The notes under the pieces are model-generated. The model made no database searches. It saw only the letters and a list, made by a program, of their open reading frames with translations, and had not been told where the DNA came from. Shown here in pieces: positions 1 to 10,100 of a stretch of DNA of 64,000 nucleotides. This DNA comes from Ferruginibacter sp. (GTDB lineage: Bacteria; Bacteroidota; Bacteroidia; Chitinophagales; Chitinophagaceae). Made by a program: the position numbers and the translations under genes. The stretch spans positions 372,001-436,000 of the forward strand of contig JABFRP010000001.1 in NCBI GenBank assembly GCA_013141115.1, given 5' to 3'. Each line of letters opens with the position of its first letter. Position 1 is the stretch's first letter.

Positions 1-254
1 ACAGCCGCTCTCACGAAATATGGTTTAATAAAGAGGCTTTAATAACAGGTAATGCCACAGGGCGGGCCGGTAATTTGAGAGGCATGGATCATTTGGCAGA
101 TATTTTAAATTATGTAAAGATCACGGTGCATCCCAATAAATTGCCTTTATCTACCGTAAACCGGCTGATGGATAGTGAAGGGAAATTTACAGACACAGGG
201 GCATTAAATGCCATCAATAATCAGCTGGACGAATTTTTAAAATGGCGGAAGTAA
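1..254 (+). CDS. NADPH-dependent FMN reductase-like oxidoreductase, C-terminal part (cut by window start)
   Basis: An open frame runs from the first bases of the window (codons starting at base 3) to the TAA at 252-254, giving about 83 residues with no start inside the window. The segment with GNATGRAGNLRG followed by a helix and the ILNYVKITVHPNK stretch resembles the C-terminal half of the small NAD(P)H-dependent FMN reductase / chromate reductase family, which have a flavodoxin-like fold and reduce flavins or quinones in the cytosol. The nucleotide-binding N-terminus lies outside the window, so the family call rests on the tail only. Confidence 0.65.
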   Translation, partial: SRSHEIWFNKEALITGNATGRAGNLRGMDHLADILNYVKITVHPNKLPLSTVNRLMDSEGKFTDTGALNAINNQLDEFLKWRK

Positions 255-331
255 TAAGTTTTACCATTTCGTTAAAATATTATCATTTACCAATCGTCTA
301 CCTTCATAATCATCAACCATTAATTTAATTC

Positions 332-1582
332 ATGCGAACACCTTTAGGCGTAACTATTTTTATTACCATCATGCTTTTACTGGATACTTACGTTTTTCAG
401 GCCGTTAAATCGGTTAGCCATTCATTATCTCCCAAAGCAAAAACAATTATTTATTCGGTTTACTGGGGCTTAACAGCCATAGCAATTGTAAGCTTTTTAT
501 TATTTGTATATACCGAGCAGGATTTTTTAGGTAAGAAAGTAAGAACCTATTTATTTGCTACTGTTATTGGATTGTTTTTGGCCAAGGTTACCGCAGTTAC
601 TTTCTTTTTAATTGATGACATACGCCGTGCCATACAATGGGGCTATACAAAATTATTTTTGCCTAATAAACCAGTGAACGATATGGTAAGCGAAGGTATT
701 ACCCGGTCGGCATTTTTAAACTGGCTGGGCCTTGCTGCTGGTTCTACGTTATTTGGCAGCTTACTTTATGGGTTCAGTAATAAATACAATTACGATTTAA
801 AAAGATTGCAACTAAGTTTTGAAAATTTACCTAATTCATTCAAAGGATTAAAGATTGTACACATCAGCGATATACACAGTGGCAGCTTTACCGATAAAAA
901 AGCTGTGTTACATGGAGTGGAAAAAATAATGAGCGAAAAACCCGATATAATATTTTTTACCGGCGACCTGGTAAACGACAGAGCAATAGAAATGGATGAC
1001 TACATGGATGTTTTTAGTAAATTAAAAGCACCGATGGGAGTGTACAGTACTTTAGGCAATCATGATTATGGCGATTATGTAACCTGGCCACATAATGGTG
1101 TAACTAAAGAACAGAACTTAGAGAATCTTAAAAAAGTACATGCCGATTTAGGCTGGCGTTTATTAATGAATGAGCATGTGGCTTTAGAAAAAAATGGTGA
1201 ACATATTGCATTGCTGGGTATTGAGAACTGGGGCGCTAAAGCAAGATTTCCCAAGCATGGCCGTATGGACCTGGCGCACCCCGGTACAGAAAAATATCCT
1301 TTTAAAATTTTATTAAGCCACGATCCCAGCCATTGGGATGCACAGGTAAAAAAAGAATACCCCGATATCGACCTGATGCTGAGTGGCCACACCCATGGTA
1401 TGCAATTTGGTATTGAGATACCCGGTTTTAAATGGAGCCCCGTACAATATATGTATAAGCAATGGGCAGGTATTTACACAGATGGTAAACAACAATTAAA
1501 TGTAAACCGTGGCTTTGGGTTTATTGGTTACCCGGGTAGGGTAGGTGTGTTGCCGGAAATCAGTGTGATTGAGTTGGGGTAA
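332..1582 (+). CDS. membrane-anchored calcineurin-like metallophosphoesterase
   Basis: The 416-residue protein has about four N-terminal membrane helices (roughly residues 5-23, 38-60, 72-94 and 127-147) and then a metallophosphoesterase domain. The metal-binding motifs are all present in order: HISDIH (177-182), GDLVND (211-216), GNHDYGD (242-248), LSHD (338-341) and SGHTHG (361-366), so the two-metal catalytic site should be intact. This is the YkuE/YaeI-like layout known from membrane-associated phosphoesterases. Some relatives hydrolyse UDP-diacylglucosamine in lipid A synthesis, but the substrate here is unknown. The catalytic domain follows the last helix and could face either side of the inner membrane. 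It starts at the first ATG after an AT-rich spacer and appears monocistronic. Confidence 0.9.
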   Translation: MRTPLGVTIFITIMLLLDTYVFQAVKSVSHSLSPKAKTIIYSVYWGLTAIAIVSFLLFVYTEQDFLGKKVRTYLFATVIGLFLAKVTAVTFFLIDDIRRAIQWGYTKLFLPNKPVNDMVSEGITRSAFLNWLGLAAGSTLFGSLLYGFSNKYNYDLKRLQLSFENLPNSFKGLKIVHISDIHSGSFTDKKAVLHGVEKIMSEKPDIIFFTGDLVNDRAIEMDDYMDVFSKLKAPMGVYSTLGNHDYGDYVTWPHNGVTKEQNLENLKKVHADLGWRLLMNEHVALEKNGEHIALLGIENWGAKARFPKHGRMDLAHPGTEKYPFKILLSHDPSHWDAQVKKEYPDIDLMLSGHTHGMQFGIEIPGFKWSPVQYMYKQWAGIYTDGKQQLNVNRGFGFIGYPGRVGVLPEISVIELG

Positions 1583-1654
1583 GAATATTCATCTTTTATA
1601 TCTTTTAACTTTTATAGCGGCGTTTTATTTTTATCTTTCGATAAATGAAATGCT

Positions 1655-2599
1655 ATGATTCGTATTGTTGTAATTATCGCTTTAACTTTTTCTCTTTCTT
1701 CTTGTTCAAATAAATCTGATAGTATTCTAGCAGTATTTAAAGCTACTGACGAAGGGTTGATACAATCTAACAGTGTTATTTCCAATTCAAATACTATTAT
1801 TTATCATGCCTTGGATGAAAAAATTTTAAAACCACAAAGTGCTCATCAAGCTTCTGTATGGCAGCCCAAAGCTATACTTATAAAAGAAAAATCTGCTGCG
1901 ATAATCAGGTATCTGGATTCCTTGATTGTTGTATTAAAAAAAGTAGCTAATCTAAGGTTAGAAAATATGAGAGAGGTTTATAATGAAGAAGATGTAGATG
2001 CAGCAAGCAGGTTATTCATTAATAATAATACTGGGGATAAATTATTTGAACAGCTGTTAAAATATAAAAAAGATATACTTGCAGTAGATCCGGAATTGAA
2101 TAAAGTATTTGGGAGTAATTCAATAATAATTTCAAGAGAATTTGAGCAATCAGGAGCAAAGCAAAAAGATTTTACTAAAACTTTTTTTGATGGAGTTCAG
2201 GCAGTTGCTGCAGTTGCAATGTTGAGGAAACTGGAAAATAACGTAAGAGTTCTGGAGAATAAATTTGTTACTTTTTGTTTTAATAAAATCGGGAGCACAG
2301 ATGGAGAAGGGTTCTATACACGTATTGAGCCAATATTGGCTTTAAGTAGTTCTTACGTGAAAGCTGGCGATAAAATTGAAATGTATGCCGGTATCGGCTC
2401 TTTCTCCTTAGCTACCAAACCAGTTGTGTATATTGGAGGAAAGGTAATTAAACCGAACGATAACGGAGTTGTAGTTTATAAATTTAGAGCATTAGGGAAG
2501 GTTGGAAAGAATAATTTGCCAGTGAAAATTGAATTTACATTGCCTAATGGTAAAAGAGAATTTTTGGACATGAAGGCTGAATATACTGTTGCTGAATAA
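1655..2599 (+). CDS. GldM-like lipoprotein (N-terminal helical plus first Ig-like domain only)
   Basis: The 314-residue protein starts with a lipoprotein signal (hydrophobic residues 4-14, lipobox LSSC, Cys17). Residues about 24-200 are helical and follow the pattern of the first periplasmic domain of GldM/PorM: an early ATDEGLIQSN-type helix, WQPKA about 45 residues later, and AVAMLRKLENNVRVLE near 187-202. Residues 225-314 look like the next GldM domain, with the IEPILALSSSYVKAGDKIE strand region, VVYIGGK and a final KAEYTV strand. Full GldM is about 500 residues, has an N-terminal membrane helix that couples to GldL, and carries two further domains that contact GldK/GldN. Here the helix is replaced by a lipid anchor and the last two domains are missing. 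It stands alone, away from other gld genes. Function is unknown; the GldM resemblance is by pattern only. Confidence 0.6.
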   Translation: MIRIVVIIALTFSLSSCSNKSDSILAVFKATDEGLIQSNSVISNSNTIIYHALDEKILKPQSAHQASVWQPKAILIKEKSAAIIRYLDSLIVVLKKVANLRLENMREVYNEEDVDAASRLFINNNTGDKLFEQLLKYKKDILAVDPELNKVFGSNSIIISREFEQSGAKQKDFTKTFFDGVQAVAAVAMLRKLENNVRVLENKFVTFCFNKIGSTDGEGFYTRIEPILALSSSYVKAGDKIEMYAGIGSFSLATKPVVYIGGKVIKPNDNGVVVYKFRALGKVGKNNLPVKIEFTLPNGKREFLDMKAEYTVAE

Positions 2600-2659
2600 T
2601 TTTCTAGCATCAAAACAATCTTAAACTATTAGTGTGTAAACCTAATCCCCAATTAGCAA

Positions 2660-3508
2660 CTACAGAAGTCTTATCCCCGTCTTCTCCAAACTAATCTTCT
2701 TTTGTTTATACAAATTGCCCACAGTCATTTTAAAGGTCTTCTTGCTCATACCAAAAAAGGAATAAATTTCTTCGGGATCGCTTTTATCGTAGTAAGGTAA
2801 GTAGCCATCATTTTCTTGCAGTAAGCGGATTATTTTTTGGGTCTCATCTTCTACACGGTTGTAACCCGGTTTACCTGCGGCCACATCAATCCTGAAACGT
2901 TCCTTTCCAGCTTTATCTTCGGGATATATTTTTTTAATGAATCCTTTAAATGTATCGCCGGAAGTAATGTCGCGGTAAATTTCATTGTGATGCAATACAC
3001 CGGTATGCTGGTTATTAATGATCACTACATAGCCAATATCTGTTCTGCGATACACCAGCAGGTCAACAATGTCCAGTTCTTTTACTGTTAACTCTTCGTT
3101 GCTTAAAAAAGGTTCTATTTTTTCTGTAGCGGCTAAGCGGCCGGTTTGTTCATCCAAATAAATTTTTACCAAATACTCGCCATTCGGTATCATGCCACGC
3201 TGCTGTTTGCTTTTAGGCACAAAAATATCTTTCATCAAACCATTGTCTAAAAAAGCACCCTGCGGTGTTACCGTTATGCATTTTAGTTTTACAATGTCTC
3301 CCAACACGCCTTTGGGTTTTTGTGTGGTGGCAATTAGCCTGTCTTCGCCATCATGGTATAAAAACACCTTTATTTCATCGTCAATCTTTACATTTTCGGG
3401 CATAAAACGTTTGGGTAGCAGAATGCCTTCTGCACCATCATCTAAATACACCCCAAATGCCACTTCACGTATTACTTTTAAATTATTGTATTCCCCAACT
3501 TTAATCAT
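2660..3508 (-). CDS. cvfB: CvfB-type S1 RNA-binding protein
   Basis: This 282-residue cytosolic protein matches the CvfB/YitL family in length and layout: S1-like beta-barrels at about residues 1-60, 66-130 and 140-205 (motifs VYLDDGAEGILLPKR, GAFLDNGLMKDIFVP, GVLHHNEIY) and a C-terminal winged helix at about 220-282 (DPEEIYSFFGMSKKTFK, QKKISLEKTGI). Family members bind RNA and affect virulence regulators in Firmicutes; the role in Bacteroidota is not settled. It is divergent from the DEAD-box helicase at 3632, and the shared 123-bp region holds a perfect inverted repeat (3535-3581). Its 3' end faces the GldM-like gene with no clear terminator between them. Confidence 0.85.
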   Translation of the reverse strand: MIKVGEYNNLKVIREVAFGVYLDDGAEGILLPKRFMPENVKIDDEIKVFLYHDGEDRLIATTQKPKGVLGDIVKLKCITVTPQGAFLDNGLMKDIFVPKSKQQRGMIPNGEYLVKIYLDEQTGRLAATEKIEPFLSNEELTVKELDIVDLLVYRRTDIGYVVIINNQHTGVLHHNEIYRDITSGDTFKGFIKKIYPEDKAGKERFRIDVAAGKPGYNRVEDETQKIIRLLQENDGYLPYYDKSDPEEIYSFFGMSKKTFKMTVGNLYKQKKISLEKTGIRLL

Positions 3509-3534
3509 AAGAACAAAGTACCCAAATAAATATC

Positions 3535-3581
3535 AATTACACTAATTTTTAAGCTGCCAGATGTGTACAATTAGTGTAATT
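3535..3581. repeat. 13-bp perfect inverted repeat with a third partial copy
   Basis: AATTACACTAATT (3535-3547) and its exact complement AATTAGTGTAATT (3569-3581) enclose a 21-nt loop. A related copy, AATTCGTGTAATA, follows in direct orientation at about 3589-3601. The element sits between the divergent cvfB and DEAD-box helicase genes. It could be an operator, an mRNA hairpin or a dispersed intergenic repeat; the sequence does not decide between these. Confidence 0.55.
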
Positions 3582-3631
3582 CGTCCAAATTCGTGTAATA
3601 GCCTATCTTCACACCAAAATAAAACCACAAC

Positions 3632-4876
3632 TTGAAGTTTACAGAATTTGGATTTGACGAGAGATTAATGGAAGGTATTGATGCATCCGGCTATGAAAAT
3701 GCCACACCAGTACAAGAACAGGTAATACCATTAGTTTTACAGGGCAAAGATATTATTGCTTCTGCCCAAACCGGTACCGGCAAAACTGCCGCTTTTCTAT
3801 TACCATTAATTAATAAAATTATTACCGATCCGCTGGTTGATCATACCAACACCGCATTGGTGATTGTGCCCACCCGTGAGCTGGCTATCCAAATTGCACA
3901 GCACATGGAAGGGTTGTCGTATTTTACCTCGGTAAGTTCTATTGCCGTGTATGGCGGCGGCGATGGCAATGCATTTGTACAGGAGAAAAAGGCCTTAAGC
4001 ACTGGTGCCGATGTGGTGATTTGCACACCCGGCAAAATGATGGCACATATTAAAATGGGCTATGTAAAATTAGACGGTTTAAAATATTTAATATTGGATG
4101 AGGCGGATAGAATGCTGGACATGGGATTTTATGATGATATTATGTTTATCATAAATCATTTGCCTAAAAAAAGGCAAAACTTGTTGTTTTCAGCAACCAT
4201 GCCGCACAAAATAAGGGAGATGGCAAGAAAGATATTGCACCAACCTTCTGAAATAAATATCTCTATCAGCAAGCCCAACGAAAAAATTGTGCAGGAAGCT
4301 TTTGTGGTATATGAAGAACAAAAAATTCCTTTAATAAAATACCTGCTTAAAAAGAAAGACTTTGCTATGGTGCTTATTTTTTGCAGCAGCAAACAAAGTG
4401 TAAAACAGCTGACCCGTGATTTGCAAAGGGCAAAGATAAACGCAGATGAAATACACAGCGATCTTGATCAAGAAAAAAGAGAAGATGTACTGATGCAATT
4501 TAAAAGCAGGCGCCTGCCCATTTTAATTGCTACCGATATTTTAAGTCGGGGTATTGATATTGACAATATCGATCTGGTTATTAATTATGATGTGCCACAT
4601 GATGGTGAAGATTATGTACATCGCATTGGCCGTACAGCAAGAGCAGCGGCAGAAGGAACAGCTTACACTTTTATCAGCCCAAGAGAACAACGCAAGTTTT
4701 TATCTATAGAAAAAATGCTGGGCAAAGAAGTAACCAAGGCAAAAGTGCCCGAAGAGTTTGGCGAAGCACCGGTGTATAACACCACACCACAAAGATCAGG
4801 CGGTGGTGGAAATAGAAATTTCAGTAAGCCCAGGCGTTTCAACAGTAACAATTCTTCACAGGGAAAAAATACATAA
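3632..4876 (+). CDS. DEAD-box ATP-dependent RNA helicase
   Basis: The 414-residue protein has the full helicase core: Q-motif region (F3 and F6 upstream, PVQEQ at 26-30), motif I AQTGTGKT (45-52), Ia PTRELA (80-85), II DEADRMLD (156-163), III SATM (187-190), V ATDILSRGID (300-309) and VI HRIGRTAR (330-337). A low-complexity Gly/Asn/Arg/Ser tail from about residue 379 is typical of RhlE-like helicases and probably binds RNA. The start is a TTG: the first ATG in frame (3669) would remove the Phe residues upstream of the Q motif, so the earlier TTG is preferred. It likely unwinds structured RNA in ribosome assembly or mRNA decay, acting in the cytosol. The specific paralogue is not resolvable. 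Confidence 0.93.
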   Translation: MKFTEFGFDERLMEGIDASGYENATPVQEQVIPLVLQGKDIIASAQTGTGKTAAFLLPLINKIITDPLVDHTNTALVIVPTRELAIQIAQHMEGLSYFTSVSSIAVYGGGDGNAFVQEKKALSTGADVVICTPGKMMAHIKMGYVKLDGLKYLILDEADRMLDMGFYDDIMFIINHLPKKRQNLLFSATMPHKIREMARKILHQPSEINISISKPNEKIVQEAFVVYEEQKIPLIKYLLKKKDFAMVLIFCSSKQSVKQLTRDLQRAKINADEIHSDLDQEKREDVLMQFKSRRLPILIATDILSRGIDIDNIDLVINYDVPHDGEDYVHRIGRTARAAAEGTAYTFISPREQRKFLSIEKMLGKEVTKAKVPEEFGEAPVYNTTPQRSGGGGNRNFSKPRRFNSNNSSQGKNT

Positions 4877-5052
4877 TCGGGCATTCATAGCGCCCATTAA
4901 AATTGTATTAAAATAATCTCAGCACCTGTACGTAAAGTGTACATGATGTACGGCAACGTATATTTGTATAAACATTCTTTATCAGCTTTACATCTGCCAT
5001 ATTAAATAATCCCATCGAATACATACATGGTGTAAGTACACAGCGTGGCGAT

Positions 5053-7095
5053 ATGCTACGTAAAGAATTGCAGATTTTTACTTTTAATGACCTGCTGAAT
5101 TTTTTCCCTATCAGGCATGTTGATAAAACTAAAGTAGATAAAATAGCAGACCTTACTTATAACTTAGAATATGCACAAGTTGCCGGTAAAATAACCGATA
5201 TGGAAATTATCGGCGAAAAACGGGGCCGGCGTTTAATTGCCCATTTAAAAGATGATAGTGGAGAAGAGATTGAACTGGTTTGGTTTCAGGGTATCAACTG
5301 GATACAAAAAGCTTTGCAGGTAGGGCAGCAGTATTTAGTATTTGGCAAGTTGAGTTTTTTTATGAACCGGCCACAAATTGCTCATCCCGAAGTAGAAACC
5401 TTCAGTGCACAAAATGCAACAGGTAAAAGTTTTTTAGAACCCATCTATTCCTCCACCGAAAAATTAAAGGCACGGGGGTTGAATGGCAGAGCTATTGGCA
5501 AATTTACTTATGCGCTGCTGCAACTGGTTGCCGAACACGACCTGTCTGAAAATTTACCCGAATCCATCATCAAAAAATACAAATTCATCAGCCGTTTTGA
5601 AGCTTACCGGCATATTCATTTTCCGGCATCGGAAAAACATTTTCAACATGCTGTAAGGCGTTTAAAGTTTGAAGAATTGTTTTTTGCACAATTGCGTTTA
5701 GGGTTGATAAAAAGCACCCGGCACAGGTTTAGCAAGGGTTTGGTGTTTGATAAAGTGGGCAACCTGTTCAATACATTTTACAATAATTATTTACCTTTTC
5801 AATTAACCGGCGCACAAAAAAGAGTGTTGAAAGAAGTGCGTAAGGATGCAGGCAGCGGTAAACAAATGAATCGCCTCTTACAAGGAGATGTAGGTAGTGG
5901 CAAAACTATTGTAGCACTGATGATGATGTTGATTGCTGCCGATAATGGTTTTCAAAGCGTGATGATGGCGCCAACAGAAATTCTGGCACAGCAACATTAT
6001 AATGGCATTACCCAATTATTAAAAGATATGCCGGTTTGTGTAAAAATGCTTTCCGGCTCATCTAAAGCAAAAGAAAGGAGAGAGGTATTAAAGCTTTGCG
6101 AAGATGGATCTTTGCATATTTTAATTGGCACTCATGCTGTAATTGAAGATAAAGTGCTGTTTAAAAATTTAGGCTTTGCCATTATCGATGAGCAGCACAA
6201 ATTTGGAGTGGCGCAGCGGGCACAGTTATGGAAAAAAAATACCATTCCTCCGCATGTGCTGGTAATGACGGCAACACCTATACCACGTACGCTGGCACTA
6301 ACCGCTTATGGCGATTTAGACTACAGTGTGATGGACGAGCTGCCGCCGGGAAGGCAACCTATTAACACCGTACACCGTTTTGAAAACAAACGTTCGCAGG
6401 TAATGGATTTTATTAAGGAAGAAATTGGCAAGGGAAGACAGGCTTTTATTATATATCCTTTGATAGAAGAAAGCAGCAAGATGGATTACGAAAATCTGAT
6501 GAAGGGGTATGAGGAAGTGAAATCGTTTTTTCCGGAGCCCAAATACTGGATAAGTATGGTGCATGGCAAAATGGATGCGGCGCAAAAAGAAATTAACATG
6601 CAACGTTTTGTGAATAAGGACACTCAAATTATGGTAAGCACCACCGTTATTGAAGTGGGGGTAAATGTTCCTAATGCAACAGTAATGGTAATTGAAAGTG
6701 CTGAGAAATTTGGTTTGTCGCAATTACACCAGTTAAGAGGAAGGGTGGGAAGAGGAGCTGAAAAAAGTTTTTGCATATTATTAACAGGCTCCAAAATATC
6801 AAATGATGGCCGTGAGCGGTTAAAGATAATGGTGGCTACCAATGATGGGTTTAAGATAGCAGAAAAAGATCTGGAGATTCGAGGCCCCGGCGATATTGAA
6901 GGTACTCAGCAAAGCGGCTTATTAAACTTTAAGCTGGCCAATATAGTCAATGATAAAGTGATACTGGAAGCAGCAAGAGAAGCAGCAGAAAATATTGTAG
7001 AAAACGATCCTGATATTATTGTGGCAGAGAATTTGCCAGTTAAAAATTACCTTCATCAGCAAAAAGGTAAAACGGTCTGGAGTAAAATATCGTAA
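5053..7095 (+). CDS. recG: ATP-dependent DNA helicase RecG (5' end disturbed)
   Basis: RecG remodels stalled replication forks and Holliday junctions. The 680 residues after the ATG at 5053 contain the OB-fold wedge (about 40-120), GDVGSGKT (278-285), DEQH (379-382), TATPIPR (406-412) and QLRGRVGRG (560-568). The ATG is not the true start: upstream codons in the same frame (5002-5052) encode LNNPIEYIHGVSTQRGDML, which is the conserved N-terminal RecG segment, yet this frame reaches a stop at 4969 with no ATG, GTG or TTG. A different frame from an ATG at 4946 runs to 5002 and then hits TAA exactly where one extra T would join it to the RecG frame. Either a T is missing from the sequence or the gene uses an unusual start. 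Core function is probably intact apart from that joint. Confidence 0.92.
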   Translation: MLRKELQIFTFNDLLNFFPIRHVDKTKVDKIADLTYNLEYAQVAGKITDMEIIGEKRGRRLIAHLKDDSGEEIELVWFQGINWIQKALQVGQQYLVFGKLSFFMNRPQIAHPEVETFSAQNATGKSFLEPIYSSTEKLKARGLNGRAIGKFTYALLQLVAEHDLSENLPESIIKKYKFISRFEAYRHIHFPASEKHFQHAVRRLKFEELFFAQLRLGLIKSTRHRFSKGLVFDKVGNLFNTFYNNYLPFQLTGAQKRVLKEVRKDAGSGKQMNRLLQGDVGSGKTIVALMMMLIAADNGFQSVMMAPTEILAQQHYNGITQLLKDMPVCVKMLSGSSKAKERREVLKLCEDGSLHILIGTHAVIEDKVLFKNLGFAIIDEQHKFGVAQRAQLWKKNTIPPHVLVMTATPIPRTLALTAYGDLDYSVMDELPPGRQPINTVHRFENKRSQVMDFIKEEIGKGRQAFIIYPLIEESSKMDYENLMKGYEEVKSFFPEPKYWISMVHGKMDAAQKEINMQRFVNKDTQIMVSTTVIEVGVNVPNATVMVIESAEKFGLSQLHQLRGRVGRGAEKSFCILLTGSKISNDGRERLKIMVATNDGFKIAEKDLEIRGPGDIEGTQQSGLLNFKLANIVNDKVILEAAREAAENIVENDPDIIVAENLPVKNYLHQQKGKTVWSKIS

Positions 7096-7194
7096 ATGTA
7101 TTTACCAGCTTGTTTTACTTAAATAAAGCTGCTGTTAACAAGAACAATTTGATTGACTGTATCGTTATATTTCTGTACATTGTAAAAAATATAG

Positions 7195-10100
7195 TTGACT
7201 GTTTTGAATAAGATAACCAAGCTTTTTTTAACGATTGTATCAACGGTTTTTATTTCCCTTACTGTTGATGCCCAAATGGAATTTGTGGAAAACAAAGGAC
7301 AGTGGGATAGTAAGGTTAACTTTAGAGGAGATTTTAACAGCGGCTCCTTCTTTTTAGAAAGCAAAGGATTTACTGTGGCACTGCATAATCCTGCAGATTT
7401 ACAAAGGGTGTCAGCAATTCAACATGGGCATGCAACAGTTTCTACTTCTACTTCTGCTAATGCAGTTGAGGGTAAATCTTCAATCCCTCCTGTAAGCGAT
7501 TTTCCTCCTATAACCGTTCGCTCTCATGCTTACAAAGTAAATTTTTTGGGTAGCAATAATAATATCCAGGCTCAACCGGATAAAGTATTACCAACTTACA
7601 ATAATTATCTTATTGGTAACGATAGAAGTAAATGGGCGGGTAATTGTAAAATATATCAGGCTGTAACTTATAAAAATGTATACCCCAATATTGATGTAAG
7701 GTATTATACCGAAATGAATCAACTTAAGTATGATCTGATCGTTCATCCTGGTGGTAATCCTAATGCCATTGCTATGCGTTATGATGGTGCAGATAAGCTG
7801 GAAATTAAAAATAAAGAATTAGTTATTACAACATCTGCAGGCATTGTAAAAGAATTGTATCCCTACAGCTACCAATCGTTTACTGGCAAAAGGCAGGCAG
7901 TAGATTGTAAGTATGTTATATCAGATAATGTAGTACGCTTTAAAGTTAGCAACTATGCGGCAACAGAAACATTGGTTATTGACCCTTCGTTGGTATTTGC
8001 ATCTTTTACAGGAAGCGCAATAGGTAATTGGGCATATACCGCAACCCCAGGCCCGGATGGTAGCTTTTTTGCAGGAGGCATATCCTTTGGTACAGGCTAT
8101 CCTGTATCTGCCGGGGCATACCAAACTGTTTTTGGTTCAGGTGTAAACGAAGATAATACTGGGCCATATGATATGGCTATTTTTAAATTTTCTGCAGATG
8201 GCAGTCAGCGCTTATATGCCACTTATATTGGGGGTAACGCAAACGAGCAGCCGCACAGCATGATATGCGATGCTCAGGGTAATTTGATTATAGCAGGCAG
8301 ATCTGCTTCAAACAACTTTCCCGGAGTAACAGGAAGAGCAGGGTCGAGGAATGATTATGATATTGTAGTTACCAAACTTAATGCAACAGGAACAGCAGCA
8401 ATTGGAGCTGTTAGAATTGGCGGAACTGCAAATGATGGAGTTAATATAAGGGGAAAATATATGACACCGGAAGGGGCCGATGCTACCCGGAGAAATTATG
8501 GCGATGATGCCAGAAGTGAAGTGATACTTGATGGGGCAGGAAATATTATTATAGTGTCCTGCACACAGTCCTCCAATTTTCCGGTTACTCCCGGAACACC
8601 CATTCAGCCAACATTTGGAGGCGGCCGGCAAGATGGTGTAATTGTTAAATTAAATACCAATCTTAGCGCAGTACTATTCAGTACATTTTTTGGTGGTAGT
8701 GGAGATGATGCTTGTTTTGTTGCAGCAATAAACCCGGTAACCGGTAATTTATATGTGGCCGGAGGAACTACGAGTGATACAATACCGGGAGATAGAACAG
8801 GCGTAATAAGCAGCACTTTGCAGGGTTCAGGAACTACCGACGGGTTTGTAACCGAATTGCAGCCAGATGGATCTGCAATTATTAAAACTACCTATCAGGG
8901 TACTGATGGATTCGATCTGGTTTATGGTATCCAGTTTGATAAGTTCGGTTTTCCCTACATAATGGGTACCACTACGGGATTGTGGCCCGTTGTTAACGCA
9001 ACATTCAGCAATCCTGGTGCCAAACAATTCATCAGTAAATTGCAACCGGATTTATCTGGATATGTATATTCTACAGTTTTTGGTACTAATTCAGCATCAC
9101 CCAACCTTTCACCTGTTGCCTTTTTGGTTGATCGTTGTCAAAATGTTTACGTTTCGGGCTGGGGTGGGGGTATCAATTCTTTAAAATCATTTCCTACAGC
9201 AGGTACTAATAATATGCCTTTAAAAGATCAGCTGTTAAATGCTTTTGGCCAACCCATAACAAGGCCGGATGGGCAGGATTTTTACTTTTTTGTACTTAAA
9301 AAAGATGCAGATAGCTTGCTCTTTGGCACTTACTTCGGGCAATTTGGAGGAGTGGGAGATCATGTTGATGGCGGCACCAGCCGCTTTGATGCAAATGGTG
9401 TTATATATCAGGCTATATGTTCCTGCAGTGGTAGTGGTGGAGGCCCTTTTCCAACTACTCCAGGTGTGTGGGCGCCTACCAGCAGGTCAGATAATTGCAA
9501 TCAAGCCGCAGCAAAAATTGAGATGAATTTTGCAGGTGTGGGGGCTAGTGTAAAGGCAGCAATTGCTGGGGTTGTTGATACAATTGGTTGTGTACCGCTT
9601 ACAGTATTATTTACAGATACACTTGCAAAAGGTAAAATGTATATATGGGATTATGGAGATGTAACAAATCCTAAAAAGGACACTACTTACGCCCCCAACA
9701 ATTCTACTTCACATACATATAATCAGGTAGGTACCTTCAGGTTAACCCTGGTATCAATAGACTCTTCCACTTGTAATATTGCTGATACCGCCTACATCAA
9801 TGTAAAAGTGGGTAATAATGAAGTGGTGCCAGACTTTTCTTTTCTAAAATTAGATAGTTGTGCAAGTTTGCGGTACAGGTTTGATAACCTTACCACAGCG
9901 GCGCTGCCTGTATATACTAATCAAACTTTTATTTGGGATTTTGGTGATGGCTCGCCAAGAGTAAGAACAGGTTTTGGTTCTCAAATACATACTTTTCCAT
10001 CTACCGGCACATATAAAGTGCGTTTAGTTGTAGCTGATACTGCGTTTTGTAATTCTCCCGATTCAACAGAAAAATCATTAAGGATCAACCCTAACGTAAA

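Noticed and set aside
6316..6723. 135-residue open frame opposite recG
   Set aside because: Composition (His, Phe, Leu rich) and position inside a certain gene show a shadow frame.
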